Shown piece by piece: positions 36,061 through 44,856 of a stretch of DNA of 64,000 nt. The DNA is from Clostridioides sp. ES-S-0054-01 (GTDB taxonomy: Bacteria > Bacillota > Clostridia > Peptostreptococcales > Peptostreptococcaceae), in contig CP067346.1 of the NCBI GenBank assembly GCA_021561035.1, positions 2,449,001-2,513,000 on the forward strand, read 5' to 3'. Made by a program: the position numbers and the translations under genes. Numbering within the stretch: the stretch's first letter is position 1; every line of letters starts with the position of its first letter. The notes beneath the pieces were generated by a model. The model was not told the origin of the DNA. It did not search any database and saw only the letters and a program-made list of their open reading frames with translations.

Positions 36061-37137
36061 TTAAAATACCTCCTCTTGCTTAGCTTTTCCATCTATAATC
36101 TGTTGAGCAAAATCTATTAATTGATTTACTTCTGCCATATATTGAGCTGTTGCTACTGAATATACTGGAAATCTATTATCACATGCTATAATTACATCTT
36201 CCTTCATTTGTGCCATCATATTCATTTCAACTGTTACAAGTCCCTTCAATGAATTACTTAATTTCTTAAATGCTTTTCTTGGATAAGGCCACAATGTTTT
36301 TGGTCTTATTAATCCTAATTTTATTCCTTTTACTCTAGCATCTCTAACTGCACCTTCTGCTATTCTCGATGAAATGCCGTATGCCACAAATACTACTTCG
36401 GCATCTTCTATTTCTATCTCTTCCCATCTTTGTTCATTTTCTTGAACTTTTCTCATTTTTTCTATATAGCCTTTTTGCCATGTATCTTGGTCTTCAAAAT
36501 ATGTTATATCAGTTATGACTTTATTTTTTTCTCCTACAGGTGTTCCTTTAGCAGCCCATGGAGCCTTATCCATATCGTATTCTTTCATAGGTGGTGCTAT
36601 ACAAGGCTCTACCATTTGACCTATTGTAGCATCAGAAAGTATAAGTACCGGATGCATATATTTTTCAGCTAATTCAAAAGACTCATATGCCATATCCATA
36701 TTTTCTTGAACACTATTAGGTGCCAATACTATTAAATGATAATCTCCATTTCCCCCACCTTTTACTGCCTGCCAATAGTTATCTTGACCAGCTCCTATAA
36801 ATCCATCACCTATACCATATCTTTGTACACATGCTACAACTGCTGGTAAACCAGCTGATACCCAATATGCAATGCCTTCTTGTTTTAATGAAAATCCTGG
36901 ACCAGATGAAGAAGTCATAGCTCTTGCTCCAAGTGCACTTGCTCCCATAACCATATTTACACTAGCTATTTCTGATTCACCTTGGATAAATACTCCTCCA
37001 ACTTCTTTTTGTCTCCATGCCATCATTTCTAATATTTCTGATTGTGGTGTTATTGGATAGCCTGCATAAAATCTACATCCACCACGTATAGCACCTTCTG
37101 CTAAAGCTTCATTTCCTTTAATCAATAAACTTTGCAT
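36061..37137 (-). CDS. 2-oxoacid:ferredoxin oxidoreductase, alpha subunit
   Basis: A 358-residue alpha (pyrimidine-binding) subunit: KGNEALAEGAIRGGCRFYAGYPITPQSEI at the N-terminus, GESEIASVNMVMGASALGARAMTSSSGPG, and a C-terminal transketolase-like domain from about 245. The length and sequence style fit 2-ketoisovalerate or 2-oxoglutarate ferredoxin oxidoreductases rather than the large fused pyruvate enzyme. With Ptb and Buk in the same cluster, a branched-chain or aryl 2-oxoacid is the likely substrate. Confidence 0.93.
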   Translation of the reverse strand: MQSLLIKGNEALAEGAIRGGCRFYAGYPITPQSEILEMMAWRQKEVGGVFIQGESEIASVNMVMGASALGARAMTSSSGPGFSLKQEGIAYWVSAGLPAVVACVQRYGIGDGFIGAGQDNYWQAVKGGGNGDYHLIVLAPNSVQENMDMAYESFELAEKYMHPVLILSDATIGQMVEPCIAPPMKEYDMDKAPWAAKGTPVGEKNKVITDITYFEDQDTWQKGYIEKMRKVQENEQRWEEIEIEDAEVVFVAYGISSRIAEGAVRDARVKGIKLGLIRPKTLWPYPRKAFKKLSNSLKGLVTVEMNMMAQMKEDVIIACDNRFPVYSVATAQYMAEVNQLIDFAQQIIDGKAKQEEVF

Positions 37138-37164
37138 ACTTTTCCTCCCTCTAATAAAAATAAT

Positions 37165-37362
37165 TTATAATATCTCAAATACTAAATCAGGACACATTGT
37201 ATAACAAGCGCCACATTGAATACACTTTTCTTCATCGACTTTAATAGTTACAAAGCCTTTTTTATTTGTGTAATCAGAAAGACTTATTGCATCTTTTTTG
37301 CAAGCTTCAATACAAAGATAACATCCCTTACATCTTTCAACACTCAACTTGACTTTTTCCAT
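37165..37362 (-). CDS. 2-oxoacid:ferredoxin oxidoreductase, delta (2[4Fe-4S] ferredoxin) subunit
   Basis: A 65-residue ferredoxin-like subunit with two classical CxxCxxCxxxC motifs (CKGCYLCIEACKKDA and CIQCGACYTMCPD), each ligating a [4Fe-4S] cluster that passes electrons from the TPP site to external ferredoxin. First gene of the cluster. GGGGAGA lies before its ATG. The composite operator lies about 95-120 bases upstream. Confidence 0.92.
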   Translation of the reverse strand: MEKVKLSVERCKGCYLCIEACKKDAISLSDYTNKKGFVTIKVDEEKCIQCGACYTMCPDLVFEIL

Positions 37363-37455
37363 TTCTCAAATCTCCCCTTTAATGTAATATTTTTTACTTA
37401 ATTTTAAATATATAATATTTATATTTTGTATAAACACTATATATGCCTCAATTTT

Positions 37456-37482
37456 GTTCTATTGTTTAGAACTTTGTTCTAT
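37456..37482 (-). promoter_or_regulatory. Composite GTTCT/AGAAC operator upstream of the oxidoreductase operon
   Basis: GTTCTA-TTGTT-TAGAAC forms a 17-base palindrome, followed three bases later by GTTCTAT. The spacing and sequence match the site at 34701-34727. It lies between the IclR gene and the operon it probably controls. IclR proteins bind this kind of short palindrome as dimers or tetramers. Confidence 0.7.
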
Positions 37483-37569
37483 TTTATACCACTTAATTAG
37501 AAGATAACACATTCGCTTATATATTTCAATAATATTTTAAATTTTAAAAATATTTAATTTTAGATTAAA

Positions 37570-37630
37570 TAAAAAGGGGCTATATTTAAATTGTTATTTG
37601 TAAGTAACAATTTGAATATAGCCTATTTTT
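37570..37630 (-). terminator. Terminator of the iclR gene
   Basis: A long stem (GGCTATATTTAAATTGTTA at 37578-37596 with its near-perfect complement at 37604-37623) and T5 on the minus strand. It ends the IclR transcript, so the regulator and the oxidoreductase operon are separate units. Confidence 0.88.
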
Positions 37631-37648
37631 ATTATGCAGATTAAAAAA

Positions 37649-38416
37649 TCATCTAAAAAGTTCAGATATACTTTTTGCAGTTTCTATAACTCTTTTAATT
37701 TTATACTCAAAGTCCCCTTCTCTCATTCTTATAGTCGGACCTGATAGACTTATTGCTGCAATAGCTTTATTGTTTTTATCTAAGATAGGTGCTCCAATAC
37801 AAGTTAGTCCATGTTCTAGTTCTTCATCATCTATGGCATATCCTTGTTCTTTTATTTTTGCTAAAAAAAGCATCATATCATCCCAATTATCAATTGTATG
37901 TTCTGTATACTTGTGTATTGGTGTCTTTCTATATTTTTCAAAGTCTATAGAATCATTAAATGCCATAAGACACTTTCCAACTGCTGAACAATAACATTCA
38001 CTACTTGAGCCAACTGATGGATTTACTGAGAGTAGTTGATTTGAACCATATTCTTTATGTATTATGATACTTCTTGGAGAATCTTGAGCTCTTTCTTCTA
38101 ATATAGACACATTAACTACTTCGTTAAATTCTTGATTTAATTTTTTCGTATATGGTTTTACTATTTCAGTCAATGACATTTTTTCTCCCACAACCATACC
38201 TATTGCATATAAATTTATTCCTAGCCAATACTTACCATTCTCTGTGTTTTGTATAACAAAGCCTTTGTTTTCAAGAGTGACCAAAGTTCTATGAACAGTA
38301 CTTTTATATACTCCCATAGCCTTACTTATTTCAGTTATTCCCATTTCTCTCTTTTCATGATATAATAACAAAATTATGTCTAGGGCTCTATCTAATGCAT
38401 TTATTATTTCTCCCAT
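37649..38416 (-). CDS. IclR-family transcriptional regulator
   Basis: A 255-residue regulator: N-terminal winged HTH (about 8-65, MGITEISKAMGVYKSTVHRTLVTLENKGFV) and a C-terminal GAF-like effector domain (about 78-250, with SSSECYCSAVGKCLMAF and GLTCIGAPILDKNNKAIAAISLSGP). IclR proteins usually sense small organic acids. The gene is directly upstream of, and codirectional with, the oxidoreductase/butyrate kinase cluster, so control of that pathway is likely. ATG 38416 is preceded by AGGAGGAG. Confidence 0.9.
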   Translation of the reverse strand: MGEIINALDRALDIILLLYHEKREMGITEISKAMGVYKSTVHRTLVTLENKGFVIQNTENGKYWLGINLYAIGMVVGEKMSLTEIVKPYTKKLNQEFNEVVNVSILEERAQDSPRSIIIHKEYGSNQLLSVNPSVGSSSECYCSAVGKCLMAFNDSIDFEKYRKTPIHKYTEHTIDNWDDMMLFLAKIKEQGYAIDDEELEHGLTCIGAPILDKNNKAIAAISLSGPTIRMREGDFEYKIKRVIETAKSISELFR

Positions 38417-38589
38417 ATACAAAAACTCCTCCTGAAAATATTAAGTGCTACTTCAACACTCTATTAAATATTATATATTAAAATTACAAAATTATCTATT
38501 TATCTTAATTTTATTTTATAAAACAAAATATTATTAAATGAACTAGCTAATTTTAAAGAATATTCTTCAAAGTTTTTAAATGAAGAAGT

Positions 38590-38733
38590 TTAAATTCATG
38601 TGGTGTTCACCAAGTTGGTAGTATAGGTTTATGTTGTAAAAGGAAGAATATTGACGGTGTATCTACAGATGTATTTGAATTGTTTGTTGGAAGTAGTTTT
38701 GAAATAGGTAAGACTAGATTAGGAAAAATATAA
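38590..38733 (+). pseudogene. C-terminal fragment of a nitrite/sulfite reductase-type protein
   Basis: On the plus strand the frame reads LNSCGVHQVGSIGL, then CCKRKNIDGVSTDVFELFVG and SSFEIGKTRLGKI, then stops. NSCG-x-HQ...IGL...FELFVGGS...LGK is the siroheme/[4Fe-4S] half-domain signature of nitrite/sulfite reductases. No upstream part of the gene exists here (stop at 38581) and there is no ribosome binding site, so it is a relic left after deletion. Confidence 0.7.
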
Positions 38734-38750
38734 TTTATTATATTTACTTA

Positions 38751-38787
38751 TAAAAAATGAGATAGTTATAAGCTATCTCATTTTTTA
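38751..38787. terminator. Terminator of the glyQS operon
   Basis: TAAAAAATGAGATAG (38751-38765) pairs perfectly with 38773-38787 across a 7-base loop, with A and T tracts on both sides. It is 16 bases beyond the glyS stop. Confidence 0.92.
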
Positions 38788-38802
38788 TAAATGGTTTGAA
38801 TT

Positions 38803-40869
38803 TTATTTATAAACAATTTTAGATAAATCACAAATCTCTAGCATAGTATCATATATTTGTTTAAGTAGACCAAGTCTATTATTCTTAACATCTTCATCAT
38901 TATCCATAACCATAACTGAATCAAATAAGTTATCAACTACTGGTCTTAAAGATGCAAATTCATCCAAAGCAACACCATATTTTTTATCTTTTAATAATTC
39001 CTCGACTTTTACCTTTACTTGTTTAAACTCATTGTAAAGTTTAATTTCCGCATCTTCTTTTAATAAAGATTTATCAACCTTATCGCTTTCTGCTTTTTGG
39101 GCTAAAGTAGAAACTCTATTAAAGGCAGTAAGCATCTCTACTAATTCATCTTTTTCTAGCCAATTATTAAGTTCTAAAGCTCTCATGTGCATATCAGAAA
39201 TATCATTTATATCAGAACTTAAAACAGCATCGACAACATCATATCTTATTCCTAAATCTTTAAATAGATTTTTTACTCTCTCATTGAAGAAATTCATTAT
39301 TTGTTCAACAACTTCTTCTTTATTAAAATTTAATTCAGAGTAATTATCTAAAGCATGTTCAATAAGTACTTTTATATCCACAGCAACTTTTCTATCCATA
39401 AGTATACTAAGTATACCTAAAGCTTGTCTTCTTAAAGCATATGGATCTTGAGAACCTGTTGGTTGTATACCTATAGCAAAGAAACCTGCTATTGAATCCA
39501 ATTTATCAGCTATTGATAAGGCAACCCCCGCATTAGTCTTAGGAAGCATATCTCCTGCAAATCTTGGAAGATAATGCTCAAAAATAGCTTCACTTACAAC
39601 CTCATTTTCTCCTCCAACTTTTGCATATTCTTTTCCCATAAAACCTTGTAATTCATCAAATTCTCCTACCATTCCAGTAACCAAGTCTGCCTTACATAGT
39701 TTAGCAGCTCTTATAGTATCTGCCTTTTCATCTACTAAACCTAAACTATCAAGTATATCAGCACTTAACTTTTCAAGTCTTAAAGTTTTGTCATAAATAG
39801 TTCCTAGTTTTACTTGGAATACAACAGTTTTTAATTTTTCTATGTAACTTTCTAAGTTTCTCTTAGTATCTTCTCTATAGAAAAATAAAGCATCTGCAAG
39901 TCTTGCTTCTAAAACCTTTTCGTTTCCAGCTTTAACATTGTCTATTTTGTAAGAATCGCCATTTCTAACAGCTATAAAATTAGGTAATAGTTTTCCGTCT
40001 TTAAGCACTGGGAAATATCTTTGATGCTGTTTCATAGGAGTTATAACAACTTCTTTTGGTAGTTTTATATAATCTGTATCAAATTCTCCATAAAAAGCAG
40101 TTGGATATTCAACCAAGTAAGTTACCTCTTCAAGTAAATCTTCATCAAATTCAACTTCTCCACCCAAAGAATTTGCTACTTCTATACATTGCTTTCTTAT
40201 GATTTCTTTTCTCTTATTTTGGTCTAAAACTATATAATTTTTTTCTAATTTTTCAAAATAATCTTCTATAGAATTGACTTCTATTGTACTTTCTCCTAAA
40301 AATCTATGACCTTTTGTTATATTAGAAGATATTATTCCTTCTAAATCAAACTCTAATACTTTATCATTTAACAATGTAACTATCCATCTTATAGGTCTTG
40401 CAAATTTAAGATTTTTTCCTCCCCAACGCATGGCTTTTGGGAACACTACAGATTTTATAGTCTCTGGTAATATATCTTTTAATACTTCTGAAGTCTCTTT
40501 TCCATCTTGCTTTATAGTAGCAAAGATATATTCATCTTTTCCAACTTGTTTAAAGTATATATCAGATTCACTTAATCCTTTGCTTTTTATAAATCCTAAA
40601 GCTGGCTTTGTTAAATTATTTTCTGCATCAACAGCAATTTTCTTAGAAGGACCTTTTATTTCTTCTTCTAAATCACTTTGTCTATCACTCAATCCTTCAA
40701 CCACCAAAGTCAATCTTCTTGGTGTCCCATACGCATTTATTCTGTCAAAAGATATTCTATTTTCATCAAATAATTTACTAAGATTGTTTTTTAATTGTTC
40801 CAGTGTACTGCCTACAAATCTTGATGGCATTTCTTCGACACCGATTTCAAATAAAAGATAATTTTTCAT
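38803..40869 (-). CDS. glyS: Glycyl-tRNA synthetase beta subunit
   Basis: A 688-residue beta chain of the bacterial alpha2beta2 glycyl-tRNA synthetase. It begins NYLLFEIGVEEMPSRFVGSTLEQL, contains the HD-like region RAAKLCKADLVTGMVGEFDELQGFMGKEYA, and ends with an anticodon-binding DALR-type helical domain (from about 570). The alpha subunit catalyses activation while beta recognises tRNA. Its ATG overlaps the glyQ stop by one base. Confidence 0.97.
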   Translation of the reverse strand: MKNYLLFEIGVEEMPSRFVGSTLEQLKNNLSKLFDENRISFDRINAYGTPRRLTLVVEGLSDRQSDLEEEIKGPSKKIAVDAENNLTKPALGFIKSKGLSESDIYFKQVGKDEYIFATIKQDGKETSEVLKDILPETIKSVVFPKAMRWGGKNLKFARPIRWIVTLLNDKVLEFDLEGIISSNITKGHRFLGESTIEVNSIEDYFEKLEKNYIVLDQNKRKEIIRKQCIEVANSLGGEVEFDEDLLEEVTYLVEYPTAFYGEFDTDYIKLPKEVVITPMKQHQRYFPVLKDGKLLPNFIAVRNGDSYKIDNVKAGNEKVLEARLADALFFYREDTKRNLESYIEKLKTVVFQVKLGTIYDKTLRLEKLSADILDSLGLVDEKADTIRAAKLCKADLVTGMVGEFDELQGFMGKEYAKVGGENEVVSEAIFEHYLPRFAGDMLPKTNAGVALSIADKLDSIAGFFAIGIQPTGSQDPYALRRQALGILSILMDRKVAVDIKVLIEHALDNYSELNFNKEEVVEQIMNFFNERVKNLFKDLGIRYDVVDAVLSSDINDISDMHMRALELNNWLEKDELVEMLTAFNRVSTLAQKAESDKVDKSLLKEDAEIKLYNEFKQVKVKVEELLKDKKYGVALDEFASLRPVVDNLFDSVMVMDNDEDVKNNRLGLLKQIYDTMLEICDLSKIVYK

Positions 40870-41747
40870 TATTTGTCACCTTCCTTTAAAAGAGGGAATC
40901 CCATTTCTTCTCTTTGTTTTACAAAAGTTTCTGCAACAGTCTTTGCCATATTTCTAACTCTACCTATAAATGAAGCTCTTTGACTAACTCCTATTGCTCC
41001 TCTTGCATCCAATGTATTAAATGCATGAGAGCATTTTAACACATAATCGTATGAAGGTATTACAAGTCCATTTTCCATAAGTCTTAATGCTTCTTTTTCA
41101 TATATATCAAACAGATTAAACAACATATCTGCATCACATAATTCAAACGCATACATTGAGTTTTCATACTCAGCTTTATTAAATACTTCACCATAAGTTA
41201 TTTTATCATTCCATTTTAAATCATAAACACTATCAACTTCTTGAATGTACATAGCTAATCTTTCTAATCCATATGTAATTTCTCCTGTCTCAAGCTCACA
41301 TTCAATATTACCTACTTGTTGGAAATACGTAAATTGAGTTATTTCCATACCATCTAGCCAAACTTCCCATCCAAGTCCCCATGCACCAACTGTAGCAGCT
41401 TCCCAGTTGTCTTCAACAAATCTTATATCATGCTCACTTGGGTCAATTCCAATTTCTTTTAGACTTTCCAAATATAACTCTTGTATATTATCTGGAGATG
41501 GTTTTAATATAACTTGGAACTGATGATGTTGATATAGTCTGTTTGGGTTTTCACCATATCTTCCATCAGCTGGTCTTCTTGAAGGCTCTACATAGCATAC
41601 TTGCCAAGGCTCAGGTCCTAATGATCTTAAAAAAGTATTAGGATTCATAGTTCCTGCACCTTTTTCAATATCATAAGGTTGCATCATGATACAACCTTGC
41701 TTTGACCAGTATTTTTGCAACGCCAGTATCATCTCTTGAAAATTCAT
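40869..41747 (-). CDS. glyQ: Glycyl-tRNA synthetase alpha subunit
   Basis: A 292-residue class II catalytic subunit that makes glycyl-adenylate and charges tRNA-Gly. It begins [56 protein letters not shown] is the family motif 2 region; [23 protein letters not shown] and [21 protein letters not shown] hold the active site and motif 3. GGAGGG precedes the ATG. Expressed from the promoter at 41821-41849. Confidence 0.97.
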   Translation of the reverse strand: MNFQEMILALQKYWSKQGCIMMQPYDIEKGAGTMNPNTFLRSLGPEPWQVCYVEPSRRPADGRYGENPNRLYQHHQFQVILKPSPDNIQELYLESLKEIGIDPSEHDIRFVEDNWEAATVGAWGLGWEVWLDGMEITQFTYFQQVGNIECELETGEITYGLERLAMYIQEVDSVYDLKWNDKITYGEVFNKAEYENSMYAFELCDADMLFNLFDIYEKEALRLMENGLVIPSYDYVLKCSHAFNTLDARGAIGVSQRASFIGRVRNMAKTVAETFVKQREEMGFPLLKEGDK

Positions 41748-41770
41748 AAAAATCCCTCCTATAACAATAA

Positions 41771-41849
41771 AGCCTCTCGTCTACACGAAAGGCTATTTTA
41801 ATAGTTCTTCTACAACTTTTAGAATATCAAATTCTATAAAATTTGTCAA
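41771..41849 (-). promoter_or_regulatory. Promoter and leader hairpin of glyQS
   Basis: On the minus strand TTGACA (41849-41844), 17 bases, TATTCT (41826-41821). The short leader contains a 10-bp hairpin (AGCCTTTCGT with ACGAGAGGCT, 41771-41794) that ends about 20 bases before the start codon. The leader is too short for a T-box and has no T-box sequence, so glycine-tRNA sensing by that route is not seen here. Confidence 0.75.
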
Positions 41850-41906
41850 TGTTAGCGATAATTCTTATAATTATCTTCTCTTCATTTTTTAAAAGTCTCT
41901 TTATAT

Positions 41907-42509
41907 CTATTTATTTTCGTCTTCGTCTTCTTTATTCTTTTCAAATTCTTCTTTCATAAGGTCAGCAGTTACATCTTTGTCATCTTCTTTTTTGTCAACC
42001 ACTACATCCTTCACATCTTTAGCTGCATTAGTTATCATATTCTTCAAAACATGAAGTTTTTCTTCATTCAATTCACCTAAATCTACAAGTTCTCCATCTT
42101 CTTCATTTTGAACTTTTATACGATATTTACTTATAACAGCAGCTGACAATCCAACTAAAGTAGCTAATGGCACAAAAGCTAATCCAACAACTCCAACTGT
42201 TAAAGGAATATTCATCATAGTTTTTCCATCTTTTTCAATTATTATTCTTACTACACTACTTTTTCTGAGAAGCTCTTTTAGTTGAGATTTTATATTTTCT
42301 CCATCTTTACCAAACACTTCTTCCATAGTTTCTTTAGCAGATTTTGCTTTACAATTACAAGTATTTTTTTTATTTTCTAGATATATTACTGCCTCAATTA
42401 CATCTCCATCGCATATTACTAATGCTTCTTTTGCTTCTGCATAAGTTGCTCCTGGAACTCTTTCAAAGACTGAATCAACCATTTCAATAGTTATATTACT
42501 ACTCATCAT
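41907..42509 (-). CDS. UBA/TS-N-like plus DUF4342 membrane protein
   Basis: A 200-residue protein. Residues 5-46 form a UBA/TS-N-like helical domain ([21 protein letters not shown]...[12 protein letters not shown]) as in EF-Ts and NAC. Residues 60-135 match the DUF4342 type with a hydrophobic segment (about 101-127, [28 protein letters not shown]) that could insert in the membrane. The end is very acidic/basic (DKKEDDKD...[10 protein letters not shown]). Function unknown. The start overlaps the recO stop by 11 bases, implying translational coupling. Confidence 0.75.
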   Translation of the reverse strand: MMSSNITIEMVDSVFERVPGATYAEAKEALVICDGDVIEAVIYLENKKNTCNCKAKSAKETMEEVFGKDGENIKSQLKELLRKSSVVRIIIEKDGKTMMNIPLTVGVVGLAFVPLATLVGLSAAVISKYRIKVQNEEDGELVDLGELNEEKLHVLKNMITNAAKDVKDVVVDKKEDDKDVTADLMKEEFEKNKEDEDENK

Positions 42510-43272
42510 TATCCACTCCCTTATTATTTTTTACACTTTGTAATACGTGTAATGATTTAAAATTAATATTATCGACATAAACTTTTAAATACTTGTCTAG
42601 AATATTCTCAAGCTCATGTGTTATATATTTTGATACTTTAGCTTTACTGCATGTTAAAATATCATTCCTTAATACATATTCCATAAGACTTATAGTTGTT
42701 AAGTCTAATTTTATATTATTATCAAAAAGTTTACTACACTTACTACATAGTATACCACCTTCGTAGATATTAAACACAGAGTTTTGCAAAATTTTACATT
42801 CACAATTAATGCATTTATTTACTATAGGTTTAAATCCTATATAGTCTAAAAATTTTAACTCGAATGCTGCTGTTATAAACCTATTATCTGTATTCTCTTG
42901 TGTGTACAAATACAGAGTCTGCGCAAGTAATATAAATAGCCTATTATTAGTCTGATTTTCAAGTATAGAATTTTCAACTAATTTTGTAATATATGTAGCA
43001 TAAGAAAATGCCTCTATATCATAGGATATATTATAAAAACTTTTTATTATTTCACTTTGAGTAACCTTGTACATATTACCTTGTTTTTTTAAGGTAAAAT
43101 TGCTATAAGAAAATAACTGTGATGATGAAAGCAAAGAGCTCTTATTTTTTTTGGCTCCTTTTGCTATTGCAGATACTTTTCCAAGCTTTCTTGTAAATAG
43201 TGTAAGTATTATGTCACTTTCCTTATACCTTATAGCTTTAAGTACTATCCCCTGGGTGTTCAGGATTATCAT
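42499..43272 (-). CDS. recO: DNA repair protein RecO
   Basis: A 257-residue RecO. It has an N-terminal OB fold ([39 protein letters not shown]), a helical middle and a zinc finger with CINCECK (about 151-157) and [10 protein letters not shown]. RecO, with RecR, loads RecA on SSB-coated DNA. Its ATG lies inside the end of yqzL (35 bases overlap), and its end overlaps the DUF4342 gene. Confidence 0.93.
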   Translation of the reverse strand: MIILNTQGIVLKAIRYKESDIILTLFTRKLGKVSAIAKGAKKNKSSLLSSSQLFSYSNFTLKKQGNMYKVTQSEIIKSFYNISYDIEAFSYATYITKLVENSILENQTNNRLFILLAQTLYLYTQENTDNRFITAAFELKFLDYIGFKPIVNKCINCECKILQNSVFNIYEGGILCSKCSKLFDNNIKLDLTTISLMEYVLRNDILTCSKAKVSKYITHELENILDKYLKVYVDNINFKSLHVLQSVKNNKGVDNDE

Positions 43273-43393
43273 CGTCTTCTTTTTTCTCCCTTACTTCTTC
43301 AATTTCTTCATATATGTTTTTGCAATCACAGAAATATAAATATGCATCTATACTACCTGTTTTTTTAAAAACTTCCCAACTGATATTGTTCAT
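43238..43393 (-). CDS. yqzL: YqzL-family small protein
   Basis: A 51-residue protein: starts [20 protein letters not shown], then a Cys pair (FCDCKN) and an acidic tail ending NPEHPGDST. The W-x-V-F-x-x-TG-x-I-D-x-Y-L pattern and the location between the era/mgtE genes and recO identify it as YqzL, a small Firmicute protein of unknown role. GAAGGGGG lies upstream of the ATG. The last 35 bases overlap the start of recO in another frame, so the two are probably coupled. Confidence 0.82.
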   Translation of the reverse strand: MNNISWEVFKKTGSIDAYLYFCDCKNIYEEIEEVREKKEDDDNPEHPGDST

Positions 43394-43465
43394 TTTTAAA
43401 AAACCCCCTTCTTACATTTATACTTATATTTTTAGTAAGAAGAGGATAAATCATACATAAAGTTA

Positions 43466-44845
43466 TTAAACAATTTTTGACAATAATGCTGTTGTTATTA
43501 TAAAGTAAACTGCTATACCAGTTATATCAAGAGCTGTAGATATAATTGGTGATGAAACTGTAGATGGGTCTGCATTCATTTTTTTTAATAAGACAGGCAT
43601 AAACGCACCTATTGTTGCACCTAAAACCATATTTATAAATAATGATATTGAAACAATTAATACAATGTCTAACTCTCTCATAACAAAGTAAATTATAATA
43701 CCTGTTATTATACTACATAAAAGACCTGTAATAATTCCTACAATACCTTCTCTAACCACATTGCTAAAATTCAAATCTTTATTAGATAATGTTATTACTG
43801 TAACAGATGATGATTGAGTTCCAATATTTCCACCCATACCAATTACTACAGGTATAAAAAATACCAATGGAGCATATACAGGATTCATTACATAGTCTAA
43901 GTTAGAAAGTATTAATGAAGCCAACAATCCTCCTACTAATGTAATAATTAACCAAGGTAATCTTCCTCTAAGTGCTGATATTATTTGCTCTTTCAAGGTA
44001 GGATTTTCTTTTTCAGCAACTTCTCTTTCATGTTCTGAACTTCCTGCAAACTTATACATATCTTCAGTTGCTTCTTCTTCCATTACATCGATTATATCAT
44101 CTACTGTTATTATCCCTTTTAATTTCTCTTGTCTATCTACTACTGGAATTGCTATTAAATTGTATTTAGATACTAATCTCACTGCTTCTTCTCTATCCTC
44201 ATCTACATAAACAGAGATTATATTTTCACTCATCAAATCTTCTACTATATTTGCATCTCTAGCTATTATTAATTCTCTTAATGACAATACTCCAACTAGC
44301 TTTTCTTCATCATCAACCACATATATATAATAAATAGTTTCAGCTTCTTCAGCTTCTTCTCTCATATGATCTATCGCTTCAAGAGCTGTCATATCTTTAT
44401 TTATAGAAATATATCCAGTAGTCATTGTTCCACCAGCAGAATCTTCATCATAGAATAATAGCTCTTTTACATAATCAGCATTCTCTTGATTCAAAAGATT
44501 TATTATATGTTCTCTTTCTTCTTCTTCAAGTTCACTTAACTTGTCTGCCATGTCTCCAAGAGACATAAGTTCAAGTATATTTTTTGAGTGTTCTACATCC
44601 AGCTTAGATAAAATACTAATAAAAAACTCTACACTACCTTCTTCTAATATAGAAGATGCCATGTCTAAAGGAAGTACTTCAAACAATTGAATTTTCATAT
44701 CTTCCTCTAAATTTTCCATTATATCGAATATATCAATTATATGATATTCCTCTATTAATTCTCTTAACTCCAATACTTTATTATTATCAATTAATGACTT
44801 TACTTCATATAATAAATATTGGGAAGCATCCAGTTTCCTATCCAT
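43466..44845 (-). CDS. mgtE: Magnesium transporter MgtE
   Basis: A 459-residue Mg2+ channel. The N-terminal MgtE_N superhelix covers about 10-125. Two CBS domains follow (about 130-250; motif SAGGTMTTGYISI at their start), then a C-terminal domain of five helices (from about 285; GGNIGTQSSSVTVITL in the pore region). Cytosolic Mg2+ binding to the N and CBS domains closes the pore. ATG 44845 follows AAAGGTGGG. It sits two genes downstream of era's start with no room for an Mg2+ riboswitch. Confidence 0.93.
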   Translation of the reverse strand: MDRKLDASQYLLYEVKSLIDNNKVLELRELIEEYHIIDIFDIMENLEEDMKIQLFEVLPLDMASSILEEGSVEFFISILSKLDVEHSKNILELMSLGDMADKLSELEEEEREHIINLLNQENADYVKELLFYDEDSAGGTMTTGYISINKDMTALEAIDHMREEAEEAETIYYIYVVDDEEKLVGVLSLRELIIARDANIVEDLMSENIISVYVDEDREEAVRLVSKYNLIAIPVVDRQEKLKGIITVDDIIDVMEEEATEDMYKFAGSSEHEREVAEKENPTLKEQIISALRGRLPWLIITLVGGLLASLILSNLDYVMNPVYAPLVFFIPVVIGMGGNIGTQSSSVTVITLSNKDLNFSNVVREGIVGIITGLLCSIITGIIIYFVMRELDIVLIVSISLFINMVLGATIGAFMPVLLKKMNADPSTVSSPIISTALDITGIAVYFIITTALLSKIV

Positions 44846-44856
44846 ATAACCCACCT

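Noticed and set aside
43394..43465. Mg2+ riboswitch for mgtE
   Set aside because: The gene is only 12 bases after era and lies inside an operon. The 72-base gap on the other side is downstream of mgtE.
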